DNA of 64,000 bases from Vibrio spartinae. GTDB taxonomy: Bacteria > Pseudomonadota > Gammaproteobacteria > Enterobacterales > Vibrionaceae. Positions 8,996 to 17,558 of this stretch are shown piece by piece. Under the pieces are notes generated by a model. It searched no databases. It was not told the origin of the DNA and was given only the letters and a program-made list of their open reading frames with translations. Location: NCBI RefSeq assembly GCF_024347135.1, contig NZ_AP024908.1, forward strand, positions 1,116,001-1,180,000, read 5' to 3'. Made by a program: the position numbers and the translations under genes. Each line of letters starts with the position of its first letter. Position 1 is the stretch's first letter.

Positions 8996-10948
8996 ATGAC
9001 AACAGGTAAATACAGCACAGAATTGATTTCCCCGTTACGGAGCCGTCTTGGGCGACGCATGATTTTCATCCTGATTCTGATCAGTAGCGTGTTTACATTG
9101 ATTTCCACAGTGACTCAGCTCTATTTCAATTACACACAACATATGGATCATATTGAAACACGCCATATAGAAATTCGCGACGTGCACGCGCATGTGCTGG
9201 CTTCGTTTATTTGGGACTTTAACCTGCCACGGTTGCAGCAGAGAATGGATCACTTGGTGCTTTTATCTGATATTGACTGTTTAAAGGTTCAATCGGGTAA
9301 TTACAGCCTCGCTGTTGGTAACCCGCGCACTTCAAAGGTGATTCGACATGTCTACCCACTGACTGTCCGCGAACCGGTGAGTGATGAAACAAAATTGATC
9401 GGCACCATTACCGTTGAATCGAGCCTCGATAATATCTACAACATCCTGATTCGTGCATTTTTGACGACATTGGCGATTAATGCCCTCAAAACCACATTGG
9501 TCTGTTATCTGATCCTCGTTATTTTTCATCGAAGCATCAATCAGCGGATATATTCGATTGTGCGCTTCCTGCAACGTTACAACCCGATGAACCCGGGGAT
9601 GCAACTTGAAGTTTATCAGACGCCATTCATTACGCAGCACGATGATGAGTTATCGTTACTGGTCAAAGAGACCAATAAATTAACCCAAAACCTCGGGGAT
9701 TTTTACCAGAGCAATCATTTGGAACGGACTCGCTCAAGACATTTTGCACTGATATCATCGGACTGGCTCTGGGAAACGGATAACTCACTCCGGCTGACTT
9801 ATGCCTCGGAAGGCATGTTGAACGCCTTACATCTATCGGAAAGTCATCCGACCCCTTTCAAGCAAATCGAAGTGTTACAACCCGCACAGGAGCTACACCG
9901 CTTGCTCGCTCTCAAGCAGAGTTTCCAACAGTGTGAAGTCACCATCATTTTGGATGGTGCCCGACAGTGGTTTGTTTTTCAGGCACTGGCCCGCTATAGC
10001 GCCACGCATGAATTCCTCGGATTTCGGGGAACGGCTCTGAATATCACTGAGCTGAAATCCGGGCAGCTGGCCTTAAAGCAGTTCAATCAAGCGCTGGAAG
10101 ATAAAGTCGAACAACGCACTGATGAGCTGGCACACAATGTGGCGCAACTCAAACAAGCTCAAACGCAACTGATTCAATCAGAAAAATTTACCGCACTCGG
10201 AGGATTGGTTGCCGGTGTGGCGCATGAAGTCAACACCCCGCTTGGGATTGCCATTACAGCGACATCGGTCGCAGAAGATGTCAGAAAAATGCTGGAAGAG
10301 AGCTTCCATAATCAAACACTCACCACCCATCAGTTTACGGAACTGATCCAACAATTAAATTTAAGTGTCGATCTGTTGAAAGGCAATCTCACCCGGGCAT
10401 CTCAATTAATGCAGAACTTTAAACAGACAGCGGTTGATCAAATCTCTGAGTGTCAGAGTCAATTTAACATCTATCAGGTCTTGCAAGCCTTAATTGTCAG
10501 TATGTATCCGGAAACCAGAAAAGTGCCGGTTGAGCCAGAACTGGAAGGAGATGAGAACCTCATGATGAATAGTTTTCCGGGCGGTTTGACGCAAGTGATT
10601 GCCAACCTCATAATGAATAGCATCCGTCATGCATTCGACAACGAAAACACACCAGTCGCACCGCAGATTATGATTCGTTTTCATGCCGAGGGGGAGTCAA
10701 TTGTATTTGAGTATCTCGACAACGGCATTGGCATCCCTGAGAGTTTACATCAAAAAATATTTGAACCGTTCTATACCACCCAAAGAGGGCACGGTGGCTC
10801 GGGGCTTGGCCTGAGTTTAGTGTTTAATCTGGTGACCCAACAACTTCAGGGAACATTACAGTTTTCATCCACTCCCGGACAAGGTCTCCACTATTGGCTC
10901 AAGCTTCCCAAGCAATTAAACATTCAAGAGCAAGAAACGGTATTGTAA
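8996..10948 (+). CDS. Sensor histidine kinase (copy 2 of tandem pair)
   Basis: 650 residues, colinear with the upstream kinase along its whole length: same SPLRSRLGRRMIFIL entry into TM1, same periplasmic domain size, PAS-like region, coiled coil, VAGVAHEVNTPLG box with phospho-acceptor His410, N box, DNGIGIP and GHGGSGLGL. Most divergence lies in the periplasmic domain and PAS region, as expected if the two read different ligands. It follows copy 1 by 54 bases and is probably co-transcribed. The stop lies only 10 bases from the stop of the convergent HD-GYP gene, leaving no room for a terminator between them. Confidence 0.9.
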   Translation: MTTGKYSTELISPLRSRLGRRMIFILILISSVFTLISTVTQLYFNYTQHMDHIETRHIEIRDVHAHVLASFIWDFNLPRLQQRMDHLVLLSDIDCLKVQSGNYSLAVGNPRTSKVIRHVYPLTVREPVSDETKLIGTITVESSLDNIYNILIRAFLTTLAINALKTTLVCYLILVIFHRSINQRIYSIVRFLQRYNPMNPGMQLEVYQTPFITQHDDELSLLVKETNKLTQNLGDFYQSNHLERTRSRHFALISSDWLWETDNSLRLTYASEGMLNALHLSESHPTPFKQIEVLQPAQELHRLLALKQSFQQCEVTIILDGARQWFVFQALARYSATHEFLGFRGTALNITELKSGQLALKQFNQALEDKVEQRTDELAHNVAQLKQAQTQLIQSEKFTALGGLVAGVAHEVNTPLGIAITATSVAEDVRKMLEESFHNQTLTTHQFTELIQQLNLSVDLLKGNLTRASQLMQNFKQTAVDQISECQSQFNIYQVLQALIVSMYPETRKVPVEPELEGDENLMMNSFPGGLTQVIANLIMNSIRHAFDNENTPVAPQIMIRFHAEGESIVFEYLDNGIGIPESLHQKIFEPFYTTQRGHGGSGLGLSLVFNLVTQQLQGTLQFSSTPGQGLHYWLKLPKQLNIQEQETVL

Positions 10949-10958
10949 CGATTCAGAC

Positions 10959-12518
10959 TCAATCGGGCAGACTATTGCGAATGTTGATAAATTCATCCCA
11001 GTGTGCAATGAACAAGTCCACAAGCTGTGGGTCAAATTGTTTGCCTCGCTGGTCTAAAATTTCCTGTTTGATCTTGTCATCGGCCCAACTTTCTTTATAA
11101 CAACGTTTCGCCCCCAGGGCATCGAAAACATCCGACAGTGCCGTAATTCGGCCACAAATCGGGATACTTTCTCCGGATAAACCATGAGGATAACCGCTAC
11201 CATCCCATCGCTCATGATGATACTCAGCGATGTCTTTCGCCATCACCATCAACGGACGCGCTGATTTACTCAAAATTTCGACACCATACTCCACATGTTT
11301 TTGCATAATGGTCCATTCTTCATGATCCAACTTACTGCTCTTATGCAAAATGCTATCGGGCACGGCTACTTTTCCGACATCATGTAACGGTGCTGCATGT
11401 TTGATCATTTTAACCTGCGTTTCATTCAAGCCATACAACTGAGCCAAACGCTCACTATACAATGACACCCGCTGGACATGTGCACCAGTCTCTTTGCTAC
11501 GAGCTTCAACAGCATTCGAGAGGTTATATACCAGCTCCACCGAGGTTTCCTGCAAATCGACAAACAAGTTGATATTGTCGAATGTCATGCAGATGTTCTG
11601 CATGTATATTTCCAACAACTGTTTATCAATATCCGATAATTCACCGTTCAAATTGACATAGAGGAGATTCGAGACATCCCGTTCATCGCGGGTATGAAAA
11701 ACATAAGCATCCCCATAATTTTGGGAGGCACATTTTGCCAAGACTTCCTGACAGCGCTGAGCGACCAAATCCGGGAGCACATTGAAACTACACTCTTTAT
11801 AAAAGGAAACATATTTCCCTGTTGCGGCCAGTGTCAGAGCACGCTCGCCGTCTTCACGATCATGGGGATAGACGATACAGTAAAAAGCAGAGGCTTCGAG
11901 CCCGAGAAGAGAAGTCAGTTGTTTCAATACCGTTGTCGCATAAGTTTTCAATGTTCTGGTATTTTGAACCTTGGCTGAGGCTTCAATGACTCTGCTTAGT
12001 CCCTCCTTTTGTTCTTCAATGAGACATAAGTCCCGGTATGCTCTCAGCATCGAATAGAGTAAAGTCCGTAACTTCTGGGTGGTGAGCTCCGTTTTTTCTT
12101 TGTAGTCATCAATTTCATAATCTTGAATCACCTTTTCTTCCGGTGCCTGACCCGCTTGCCCTGTCCGTAGGACCAACCGGATAATACGATTACGACAGGT
12201 CTCCCGGATGAAGCGAACCAAATCCAGTCCCGCATATTCCGTTTCCATCACGACATCGATCAGTGCCAGTGCAATGTCATCTTCTTGTTTAAAGATGTCT
12301 TGCGCTTCACTGCCAGAGTAAGCAGAGATCAATTTCAAAGGACGTTTCTGAAAAACAAAATTACTGAGCGCCAGCTTTGTAATCTGGTGCATTTGTGCAT
12401 CGTCATCGACCAGCAACACTTTCCAAGGCTCTAAACCCTGAACATTTGCCGATGAATGACTGTCTTTATTTTCTTCATGATCTGAAGAGCCTGAACGCAT
12501 ATCTGCAAATAATTCCAT
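10959..12518 (-). CDS. Response regulator with DUF3369 and HD-GYP c-di-GMP phosphodiesterase domain
   Basis: 519 residues from ATG 12518, chosen because GAGG sits six bases upstream; a GTG two codons earlier is less likely. Residues ~34-155 form a receiver (VLLVDDDAQMH, ALIDVVMETEYAGLDL, KTEL), ~165-330 a DUF3369-type sensory module, and ~340-500 an HD-GYP domain with LHDVGK (about residue 380) and HHERWDGSGYP (about residue 440), i.e. full metal-ligand and GYP signatures. It should hydrolyse c-di-GMP in a phosphorylation-dependent manner. It converges on the tandem kinases and is the only response regulator nearby, so a kinase-to-HD-GYP pathway is plausible but inferred. Confidence 0.9.
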   Translation of the reverse strand: MELFADMRSGSSDHEENKDSHSSANVQGLEPWKVLLVDDDAQMHQITKLALSNFVFQKRPLKLISAYSGSEAQDIFKQEDDIALALIDVVMETEYAGLDLVRFIRETCRNRIIRLVLRTGQAGQAPEEKVIQDYEIDDYKEKTELTTQKLRTLLYSMLRAYRDLCLIEEQKEGLSRVIEASAKVQNTRTLKTYATTVLKQLTSLLGLEASAFYCIVYPHDREDGERALTLAATGKYVSFYKECSFNVLPDLVAQRCQEVLAKCASQNYGDAYVFHTRDERDVSNLLYVNLNGELSDIDKQLLEIYMQNICMTFDNINLFVDLQETSVELVYNLSNAVEARSKETGAHVQRVSLYSERLAQLYGLNETQVKMIKHAAPLHDVGKVAVPDSILHKSSKLDHEEWTIMQKHVEYGVEILSKSARPLMVMAKDIAEYHHERWDGSGYPHGLSGESIPICGRITALSDVFDALGAKRCYKESWADDKIKQEILDQRGKQFDPQLVDLFIAHWDEFINIRNSLPD

Positions 12519-12836
12519 AAACACCTCTTTTTCATCGGCCTAATATAGTTTTAGCACATCCCTATCACTCTTAACGGTTTTATTCTGACTTATCGGAACA
12601 ACATCAAAAAAGCATGGGCCTTTCACATGCGTTATATTTTCAAATCAAATAGTTACCTTTACGGGGACAGTCACTACCTGGGTCACAAAGTTACAATTTA
12701 GGTTGCATCAATTTGAAACCGATACATTGTGCTCAGAGAACAGGTCAAAAGCATATTAAGTCGTATGGTGCGAAAGCACACTGAGCCGGACAAGCGTCCC
12801 TCAGGAATACAGGCACCAACTAATCACATATGAATC
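12519..12836. other. Intergenic region upstream of the HD-GYP gene
   Basis: About 320 bases with no convincing ORF, containing the promoter of the minus-strand HD-GYP gene. A GGGGACAGTCACTACC stretch near 12662 resembles sequences often seen next to REP-associated transposase relics in marine gammaproteobacteria, but no transposase is left. The right end passes into a 16-base tandem array. Confidence 0.35.
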
Positions 12837-12916
12837 ATTATTCACATAAAGTATCATTCATATGAAACACTATTTGCATAAAGCATTATTCACATAAAAC
12901 ATTATTCACATGAAAC
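12837..12916. repeat. Five-copy 16-bp tandem repeat abutting the nadD-like stop codon
   Basis: Five consecutive 16-base units start at 12837, 12853, 12869, 12885 and 12901; the last two are ATTATTCACATAAAAC and ATTATTCACATGAAAC, the others differ at one to five positions, and a more degenerate copy precedes them at 12821. The array ends one base before the stop codon of the minus-strand adenylyltransferase gene, so it forms the start of its 3' untranslated region. No dyad symmetry strong enough for a terminator. Confidence 0.85.
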
Positions 12917-12917
12917 A

Positions 12918-13433
12918 TTAGTGATAGAGCGATAGTGAATGGATCAATTGAGCAACAGACGGTGTCGTTAATGTATCGATCGTCTTGCCTTGCTGAAGTC
13001 CTTGGCGGATGTCCGTGCTGCGAACGGGCACTTTTTCCGGACAGGCCATGACATTAAATTGCTTGAGGATATCTTTCGCTCGAAAAAAACGGGCGAATTG
13101 AAACAAATTATCCGGGCCCATCACAAACGTCAGTTCATCCTGCGGATAAATGTCCTGTAATGCGGTCAATACCGCATAAGTGGTAATGTGCTTGCCGGGA
13201 AGATAAAGCTGCTCTTCAATTGCAGAGCGTTGAATATTATCACCGCCTAAATCGGATATCAGTGCATCAACCAAGCGACATCGTTGCTCGTAAGGGAGCA
13301 TCTTCTTTCCCCATGCATGAGCGAGACTCGGGACGAGTAAAATTTGATCAAAATGACTCAATGAATCAATCACACTTTTGTGACCCAAACTTGGTGGGTT
13401 AAAAGCGCTGCCAAATACAGCGATTTTCAACAT
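12918..13433 (-). CDS. Nicotinate/nicotinamide nucleotide adenylyltransferase-like protein
   Basis: 171 residues from ATG 13433; AGGAAGG lies just upstream, inside a longer reading frame that starts at 13451. The N-terminus IAVFGSAFNPPSLGHKSVID is the nucleotidyltransferase P-loop/HxGH class motif (here SLGH), and the C-terminus has the SSTDIRQ-like block as RSTDIRQGL. Family reaction: NMN or NaMN plus ATP to NAD or deamido-NAD. It is shorter than E. coli NadD and lies back to back with nadE, so it probably supplies NadE substrate or works in NAD salvage. It may be a second copy beside a main nadD elsewhere. The symbol is withheld because NadD and NadM-like specificity cannot be told apart by eye. 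Confidence 0.8.
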   Translation of the reverse strand: MLKIAVFGSAFNPPSLGHKSVIDSLSHFDQILLVPSLAHAWGKKMLPYEQRCRLVDALISDLGGDNIQRSAIEEQLYLPGKHITTYAVLTALQDIYPQDELTFVMGPDNLFQFARFFRAKDILKQFNVMACPEKVPVRSTDIRQGLQQGKTIDTLTTPSVAQLIHSLSLYH

Positions 13434-13500
13434 ATCCTTCCTTTCTGGCAATTATCCGGTTTTCTAATTCAACGAAATAGGTATGATACTAAAAAGTTGT

Positions 13501-13566
13501 TATATACCCAAGTGACCTCAAGATACGGGATTGCGCGTATCTCCCGATCACGGTGACTTGAGCTTC
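13501..13566. repeat. Vibrio-type intergenic repeat (TATACCCAAGT family)
   Basis: TATATACCCAAGTGACCTC at 13501 opens an imperfect inverted repeat closing with GGTGACTTGAG near 13560, with GATACGGG and CCCGATCA in the arms. Elements starting TATACCCAAGT are dispersed in Vibrio genomes. A half copy in opposite orientation lies at 49172-49189 and a weaker match, ACCCAAGTAACC, at 22296. Confidence 0.55.
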
Positions 13567-13570
13567 ATAC

Positions 13571-13604
13571 TATCAGTTTATTCTTGTTATCAGTTTATTC
13601 TTGT
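13571..13604. repeat. Perfect 17-bp tandem duplication in the nadE leader
   Basis: TATCAGTTTATTCTTGT occurs twice without mismatch at 13571-13587 and 13588-13604. It ends 18 bases before the nadE start, immediately before the Shine-Dalgarno AAGGAA (13609-13614). Confidence 0.9.
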
Positions 13605-13622
13605 ACGAAAAGGAATCTCAAA

Positions 13623-14453
13623 ATGGAACAGCTTATTCGCGAGGAAATGCGTGTCCAACCCACTATCAACCCAGAATATGAAATTCAGCGTCGTATTGAC
13701 TTTATCAAACGCAAATTGACTGAATCCGGCTGTAAATCTCTGGTGCTCGGTATCAGCGGTGGCATTGACTCGGCCACTTGTGGTCGTCTGGCACAGTTGG
13801 CGGTTAATCAGCTCAATGAGGCGCATCCAGACACCCCGTATCAATTCATCGCGGTCAGATTGCCCTATGGTGAGCAAAAAGATGAAGATGAAGCGCAACT
13901 CTCTATCACCTTTATTGAGCCGAGCCATGCTGTTTCTGTGAATATTAAAGCGGGCGTTGACGGCCTTCACGCTGCGTCTCACCAAGCACTGGCAGGAACC
14001 GGATTACTCCCAGAAGACCATGCACAACTGGATTTCGTGAAAGGCAACGTCAAAGCTCGTGCCCGCATGATTGCCCAATACGAAATTGCGGGTTATGTGC
14101 GTGGCCTTGTGCTCGGCACCGACCACTCCGCAGAAAATATTACTGGTTTTTATACCAAGTTTGGTGATGGTGCATGTGACCTCGCCCCATTGTTCGGATT
14201 AAATAAACGTCAGGTTCGTCAGGTTGCTGCAACACTGGGTGCACCGGATGTACTGGTCAATAAAGTTCCGACGGCTGATTTGGAAGAACTGGCACCGCAA
14301 AAAGCGGATGAAGCAGCGCTGAATCTGACCTACGATCAGATTGATGATTTTCTGGAAGGAAAACCGGTTCCGCAGGGCGTCATTGATCGATTAGTCGCAA
14401 TTTATCAGGCCACTCAGCATAAACGTCAGCCAATTCCGACAATTTACGACTAA
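13623..14453 (+). CDS. nadE: Ammonia-dependent NAD synthetase
   Basis: 276 residues from ATG 13623, which has AAGGAA nine bases upstream; the same length and alignment start as E. coli NadE. Catalyses deamido-NAD + NH3 + ATP to NAD. The ATP pyrophosphatase P-loop is [13 protein letters not shown] (residues ~41-53), and the later blocks [26 protein letters not shown] and [10 protein letters not shown] are the substrate and ATP-binding segments. There is no glutaminase domain. It stands alone with its own leader, back to back with the adenylyltransferase gene. Identification is firm. Confidence 0.97.
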   Translation: MEQLIREEMRVQPTINPEYEIQRRIDFIKRKLTESGCKSLVLGISGGIDSATCGRLAQLAVNQLNEAHPDTPYQFIAVRLPYGEQKDEDEAQLSITFIEPSHAVSVNIKAGVDGLHAASHQALAGTGLLPEDHAQLDFVKGNVKARARMIAQYEIAGYVRGLVLGTDHSAENITGFYTKFGDGACDLAPLFGLNKRQVRQVAATLGAPDVLVNKVPTADLEELAPQKADEAALNLTYDQIDDFLEGKPVPQGVIDRLVAIYQATQHKRQPIPTIYD

Positions 14454-14468
14454 TTTTCCCACCTAAAT

Positions 14469-14506
14469 GTTGTGGGAGATCAATCAACGGTATGATCCCC
14501 CACAAC
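14469..14506 (+). terminator. Stem-loop after nadE
   Basis: GTTGTGGGAGATC and GATCCCCCACAAC form a long stem with a 12-base loop, 15 bases after the nadE stop. No T-run follows, so it may be a weak or Rho-assisted terminator or an mRNA-stabilising hairpin. Confidence 0.5.
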
Positions 14507-14695
14507 CTATTAACACTCCCATCCAGTAAACAACACATCATATTTGCATCGCAGTCACGTTTTTATTCCATAATGTGAGTTCTCTCCGATCGCGTAACAC
14601 TTTTAAAAAAACGACGAGTGAACATGATTATCGTCAATATTTTTTTCACCATATCGATGATGATGAAGTAACGAATTGTTATAGGAGTTTACAAT

Positions 14696-16024
14696 ATGTT
14701 GTATATGGAGTTTTTTTTCCTATTATTGATGCTTTACATTGGCTCTCGATACGGTGGTATCGGCTTGGGCGTGGTGTCTGGGATCGGTTTGGTTATCGAA
14801 GTATTTATCTTCAAAATGCCTCCGACTTCCCCGCCCATCAATGTCATGCTCATCATTTTGGCCGTGGTCACCTGTGCATCCATTCTTGAAGCCGCTGGTG
14901 GATTGAAGTACATGTTACAGGTCGCTGAACGCCTGCTACGGAAAAATCCCAAACGCGTTACCCTCATCGCACCGTTTGTCACCTATACCATGACTTTTTT
15001 GCTGGGTACCGGCCATGCGGTCTATTCCATTATGCCAATCATTGGTGATGTCGCACTGAAAAATGGGATTCGCCCAGAACGCCCGATGGCTGCCGCTTCT
15101 GTGGCTTCGCAAGTAGCGATTACAGCGTCTCCGATTTCAGCGGCTGTGGTTTATTATCTGGCTCAGTTAGTGAATGTTCAGGCTAATATCACACTCCTTT
15201 CTATTCTGATGGTCACTGTACCAGCCACACTTTGCGGTACACTCGCGATGTCGTTGTACAGTCTGAAACGAGGAAAAGAACTGCAAGATGACCCAGAGTA
15301 TCAGGCTCGTCTGAAAGATCCCGTTTGGCAAGAAGAGATCCGAAATACAACCGCAACAACGCTGAATGAAACCCTACCGGCAAAAGCAAGAAACTCTGTT
15401 TTACTCTTTATTAGCTCCATTCTCTGTATTGTCTTGATTGCGATGGTGCCGGAAATCAGAACTATCAGCGAAGGGGCGAAACCCATCAGTATGGCCGTTG
15501 TAATCCAGATGATGATGCTCTGCTTTGGCGGGATTATTCTGCTGGTCACCCGCACAAATCCGAAAAATGTCCCTGATGGCGTCGTCTTTAAATCTGGGAT
15601 GGTTGCCGCCATTGCAATCTTTGGGATTGCCTGGATGTCAGATACTTATTTCCAATATGCGATGCCTCAGTTCAAGTCTGGGATTGTTGAAATGGTTCAG
15701 TTATATCCTTGGACCTTCGCGCTGGCGCTCTTCGTTGTTTCTGTCGTGGTCAACTCTCAAGCCGCAACCGCTCGGATGATGCTGCCGGTCGGGCTGGCTT
15801 TGGGCCTGAACCCTGCATTGTTGATCGGCCTGATGCCTGCCGTTTATGGTTATTTCTTTATTCCGAACTATCCATCGGATATCGCCACCGTCAACTTTGA
15901 TGTCTCCGGTACGACGAAAATAGGAAAATGGTACTTTAATCACTCGTTTATGGCGGTCGGTCTCATTGCCGTTGTGACGGGCTGTATTGTCGGTTATCTG
16001 CTGGCTCAGGTGGTGATTGGCTAA
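14696..16024 (+). CDS. DcuA/DcuB-family anaerobic C4-dicarboxylate carrier
   Basis: 442 residues, very hydrophobic with about ten to twelve membrane segments. Characteristic blocks align with E. coli DcuA/DcuB: GGIGLGVVSGIGLVI, LRKNPKRVTLIAPFVTYTMTFLLGTGHAVYSIMPII, RPERPMAAASVASQVAITASPIS, FKSGMVAAIAIFGIAWMSDT, and NYPSDIATVNFDVSGTTKIGKW near the C-terminus. Members exchange fumarate, malate or aspartate for succinate during fumarate respiration, in the inner membrane. The start ATG at 14696 has AGGAG 12 bases upstream. DcuA and DcuB cannot be distinguished by eye, so no symbol is given. In V. cholerae a Dcu gene is likewise close to nadE. Confidence 0.92.
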   Translation: MLYMEFFFLLLMLYIGSRYGGIGLGVVSGIGLVIEVFIFKMPPTSPPINVMLIILAVVTCASILEAAGGLKYMLQVAERLLRKNPKRVTLIAPFVTYTMTFLLGTGHAVYSIMPIIGDVALKNGIRPERPMAAASVASQVAITASPISAAVVYYLAQLVNVQANITLLSILMVTVPATLCGTLAMSLYSLKRGKELQDDPEYQARLKDPVWQEEIRNTTATTLNETLPAKARNSVLLFISSILCIVLIAMVPEIRTISEGAKPISMAVVIQMMMLCFGGIILLVTRTNPKNVPDGVVFKSGMVAAIAIFGIAWMSDTYFQYAMPQFKSGIVEMVQLYPWTFALALFVVSVVVNSQAATARMMLPVGLALGLNPALLIGLMPAVYGYFFIPNYPSDIATVNFDVSGTTKIGKWYFNHSFMAVGLIAVVTGCIVGYLLAQVVIG

Positions 16025-16049
16025 ACTTTTACACACTCATCACGCAACA

Positions 16050-16075
16050 AGCCCCTGAATATCAGGGGCTTTTTC
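16050..16075 (+). terminator. Rho-independent terminator of the Dcu gene
   Basis: AGCCCCTGA-TAT-TCAGGGGCT type stem followed by TTTTTC, 26 bases after the stop codon. Confidence 0.9.
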
Positions 16076-16147
16076 GTGATAACGCTGAACTGCCAATCAC
16101 CTTGAATGATGAGTGAAATCACATGACCCCATTATTTCTCATCCCAC

Positions 16148-16195
16148 CTATTTTTTATCTAAACTATTTTTCATCTAAGCTATTTTTCATCTAAC
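16148..16195. repeat. Three-copy 16-bp tandem repeat spanning the carbonic anhydrase stop codon
   Basis: Units CTATTTTTTATCTAAA (16148), CTATTTTTCATCTAAG (16164) and CTATTTTTCATCTAAC (16180). The third unit contains the last four codons and the TAG stop of the minus-strand carbonic anhydrase; the other two are copies of this end in the 3' untranslated region. Each copy therefore carries its own TAG. Confidence 0.85.
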
Positions 16196-16893
16196 ACTAC
16201 GCGCGCATTGCGTGCCTGAACGGGGCGATTGTTGTGCCCCATGACAGAAGCCAGTACATTCTCCTGCTTGGTCGAGAGCGTTTTCGTCTGTTTCATCACA
16301 AACCAACGTACCCCTTCACTACACGGTGGCGTGGTGAGCGAACCATTGAAACGATAATATTTCTGCGTTGGCGGCAGTAAATCTTTCACAGGGAAAGAAA
16401 CCGGCACTGCGTCGCCTTTTCCCGGTAATTTCTGTGTCAACAGCGTCAACTCCTGATTCGCGCCCCCGATATCAAACATCACGGCAATAACAGCCAGATT
16501 GCCGTCACTGTCTTGATGAACAAAGTGAGCTTCCAAAGGATATTGGTGATTCTTAATCAAATTTTCGGAAGGGGTATGAAAATGAAATTGCTTTAGTTCA
16601 AAAAGCTTGCCATCAACGGTCAGCGTATTGTTACCGGTGATGGTTGCCTGTAACGTATGACCATTGTTGGTCAGGGTCGTCACTTGCCCTTGGTAATCAA
16701 TCGCCAAAGGCTTCAGTTCGGATGTGACTGTCTCCGTCAGATTAATCGGACTCTGGTTTCTCCCGGTCTCACAAACCTTGGAGACATGCCCCCAGTGTTT
16801 CGGACCATGTTCACCAATATATCCCCATTCTGAAGCCTGAGTCATGGTGGAGAATAAAGCGCCTACTGATATTGCCAATATAATTTTTTTCAT
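16180..16893 (-). CDS. cah: Periplasmic alpha-class carbonic anhydrase
   Basis: 237 residues from ATG 16893 (GGAAAG four bases upstream; the frame is open 27 codons further but without a better start). MKKIILAISVGALFSTMTQA is a Sec signal peptide. The mature part shows WGYIGEHGPKHWG, NQSPINL, the zinc ligands in QFHFHTPSEN and LEAHFVHQ, and SLTTPPCSEGVRWFV, all typical of bacterial alpha-CA. It converts CO2 and bicarbonate in the periplasm. Single-gene unit. The final codons are part of a tandem repeat, so length variation between strains could be expected there. Confidence 0.95.
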   Translation of the reverse strand: MKKIILAISVGALFSTMTQASEWGYIGEHGPKHWGHVSKVCETGRNQSPINLTETVTSELKPLAIDYQGQVTTLTNNGHTLQATITGNNTLTVDGKLFELKQFHFHTPSENLIKNHQYPLEAHFVHQDSDGNLAVIAVMFDIGGANQELTLLTQKLPGKGDAVPVSFPVKDLLPPTQKYYRFNGSLTTPPCSEGVRWFVMKQTKTLSTKQENVLASVMGHNNRPVQARNARVVLDEK

Positions 16894-17009
16894 TGTCTTT
16901 CCATGTCGTGATATCAAATACGATTGCGATACAACGGATATGTGTTGTGTTGTCTTATTTTTATTTATAATCAAAGACTAAGATGAAGATACCTTGTCGG
17001 TGTTTGAGT

Positions 17010-17357
17010 CTATCTCACCAAACTCCGGTACTCAATAACGACTTGATTGCCATCCACATAAACCGAATCAATATCACCATCGATAATCACTCGATTGACT
17101 AGTTTGACTTGCTGTTGCCCTTCCCGTTGCTGTTTGATCAGGCTGGGCATGAACAGATAGGGATCGACATGGAGATATCGACAGAAAGATTGTACGAATT
17201 GCTGCGTCAGTGGCTCACGCCCCCGCAAAATGTTGGACAGTTGGATTTGGGTCAGTCCCAACTGCTTAGCCACTTCCATCTGTGTCAGATGCATTCTCGC
17301 TTTTTGCGACATCCAAACATGATAAAGTGCGTCAAGATCATCCGATGTATATGCCAT
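17010..17357 (-). CDS. Small XRE/Cro-type DNA-binding regulator
   Basis: 115 residues from ATG 17357, with AGAGGAAAT upstream. Residues ~20-70 form a helix-turn-helix of the XRE type: MTQ-like MHLTQMEVAKQLGLTQIQLSNILRGREPLTQQFVQSFCRYLHV. The C-terminal ~40 residues are beta-rich (VNRVIIDGDIDSVYVDGNQVVIEYRSL) and may mediate dimerisation or ligand sensing. It is not a HigA partner, as no toxin gene is adjacent. A 17-base repeat array rich in GATAnnTATC dyads starts 43 bases upstream, which suggests autoregulation (inference). Confidence 0.8.
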   Translation of the reverse strand: MAYTSDDLDALYHVWMSQKARMHLTQMEVAKQLGLTQIQLSNILRGREPLTQQFVQSFCRYLHVDPYLFMPSLIKQQREGQQQVKLVNRVIIDGDIDSVYVDGNQVVIEYRSLVR

Positions 17358-17400
17358 AAAGGGATTTCCTCTAAGAATGTTGTCAACCAAACCGACAGTT

Positions 17401-17488
17401 ATCAACAATGGATAGTTATCAACAACGGATAGCTATCAACAACGGATAGTTATCGACAACGGACGGCGATCAACAACAACTGATAGCG
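17401..17488. repeat. 17-bp tandem array with GATAnnTATC dyads upstream of the XRE gene
   Basis: Units of 17 bases at 17401 (ATCAACAATGGATAGTT), 17418, 17435 and 17452, followed by a degraded 20-base unit at 17469. Unit junctions create GATAGTTATC, GATAGCTATC (perfect palindrome) and GATAGTTATC at 17411, 17428 and 17445. The array begins 43 bases before the start codon of the minus-strand XRE gene, so it occupies its promoter region. Confidence 0.85.
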
Positions 17489-17558
17489 ATAAATCCCGAC
17501 AATATGACAGATGTGTATGAGTCATGTGTCAACCAATCGTCATGATTGATTGATGACA

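Noticed and set aside
12662..12800. GGGGACAGTCACTACC region as an insertion element
   Set aside because: Only a short resemblance to REP-transposase borders; no transposase remains and no terminal repeats were found.
17010..17357. XRE gene as the antitoxin of a toxin-antitoxin pair
   Set aside because: No small toxin-like gene on either side; the neighbours are carbonic anhydrase and a TPR protein.
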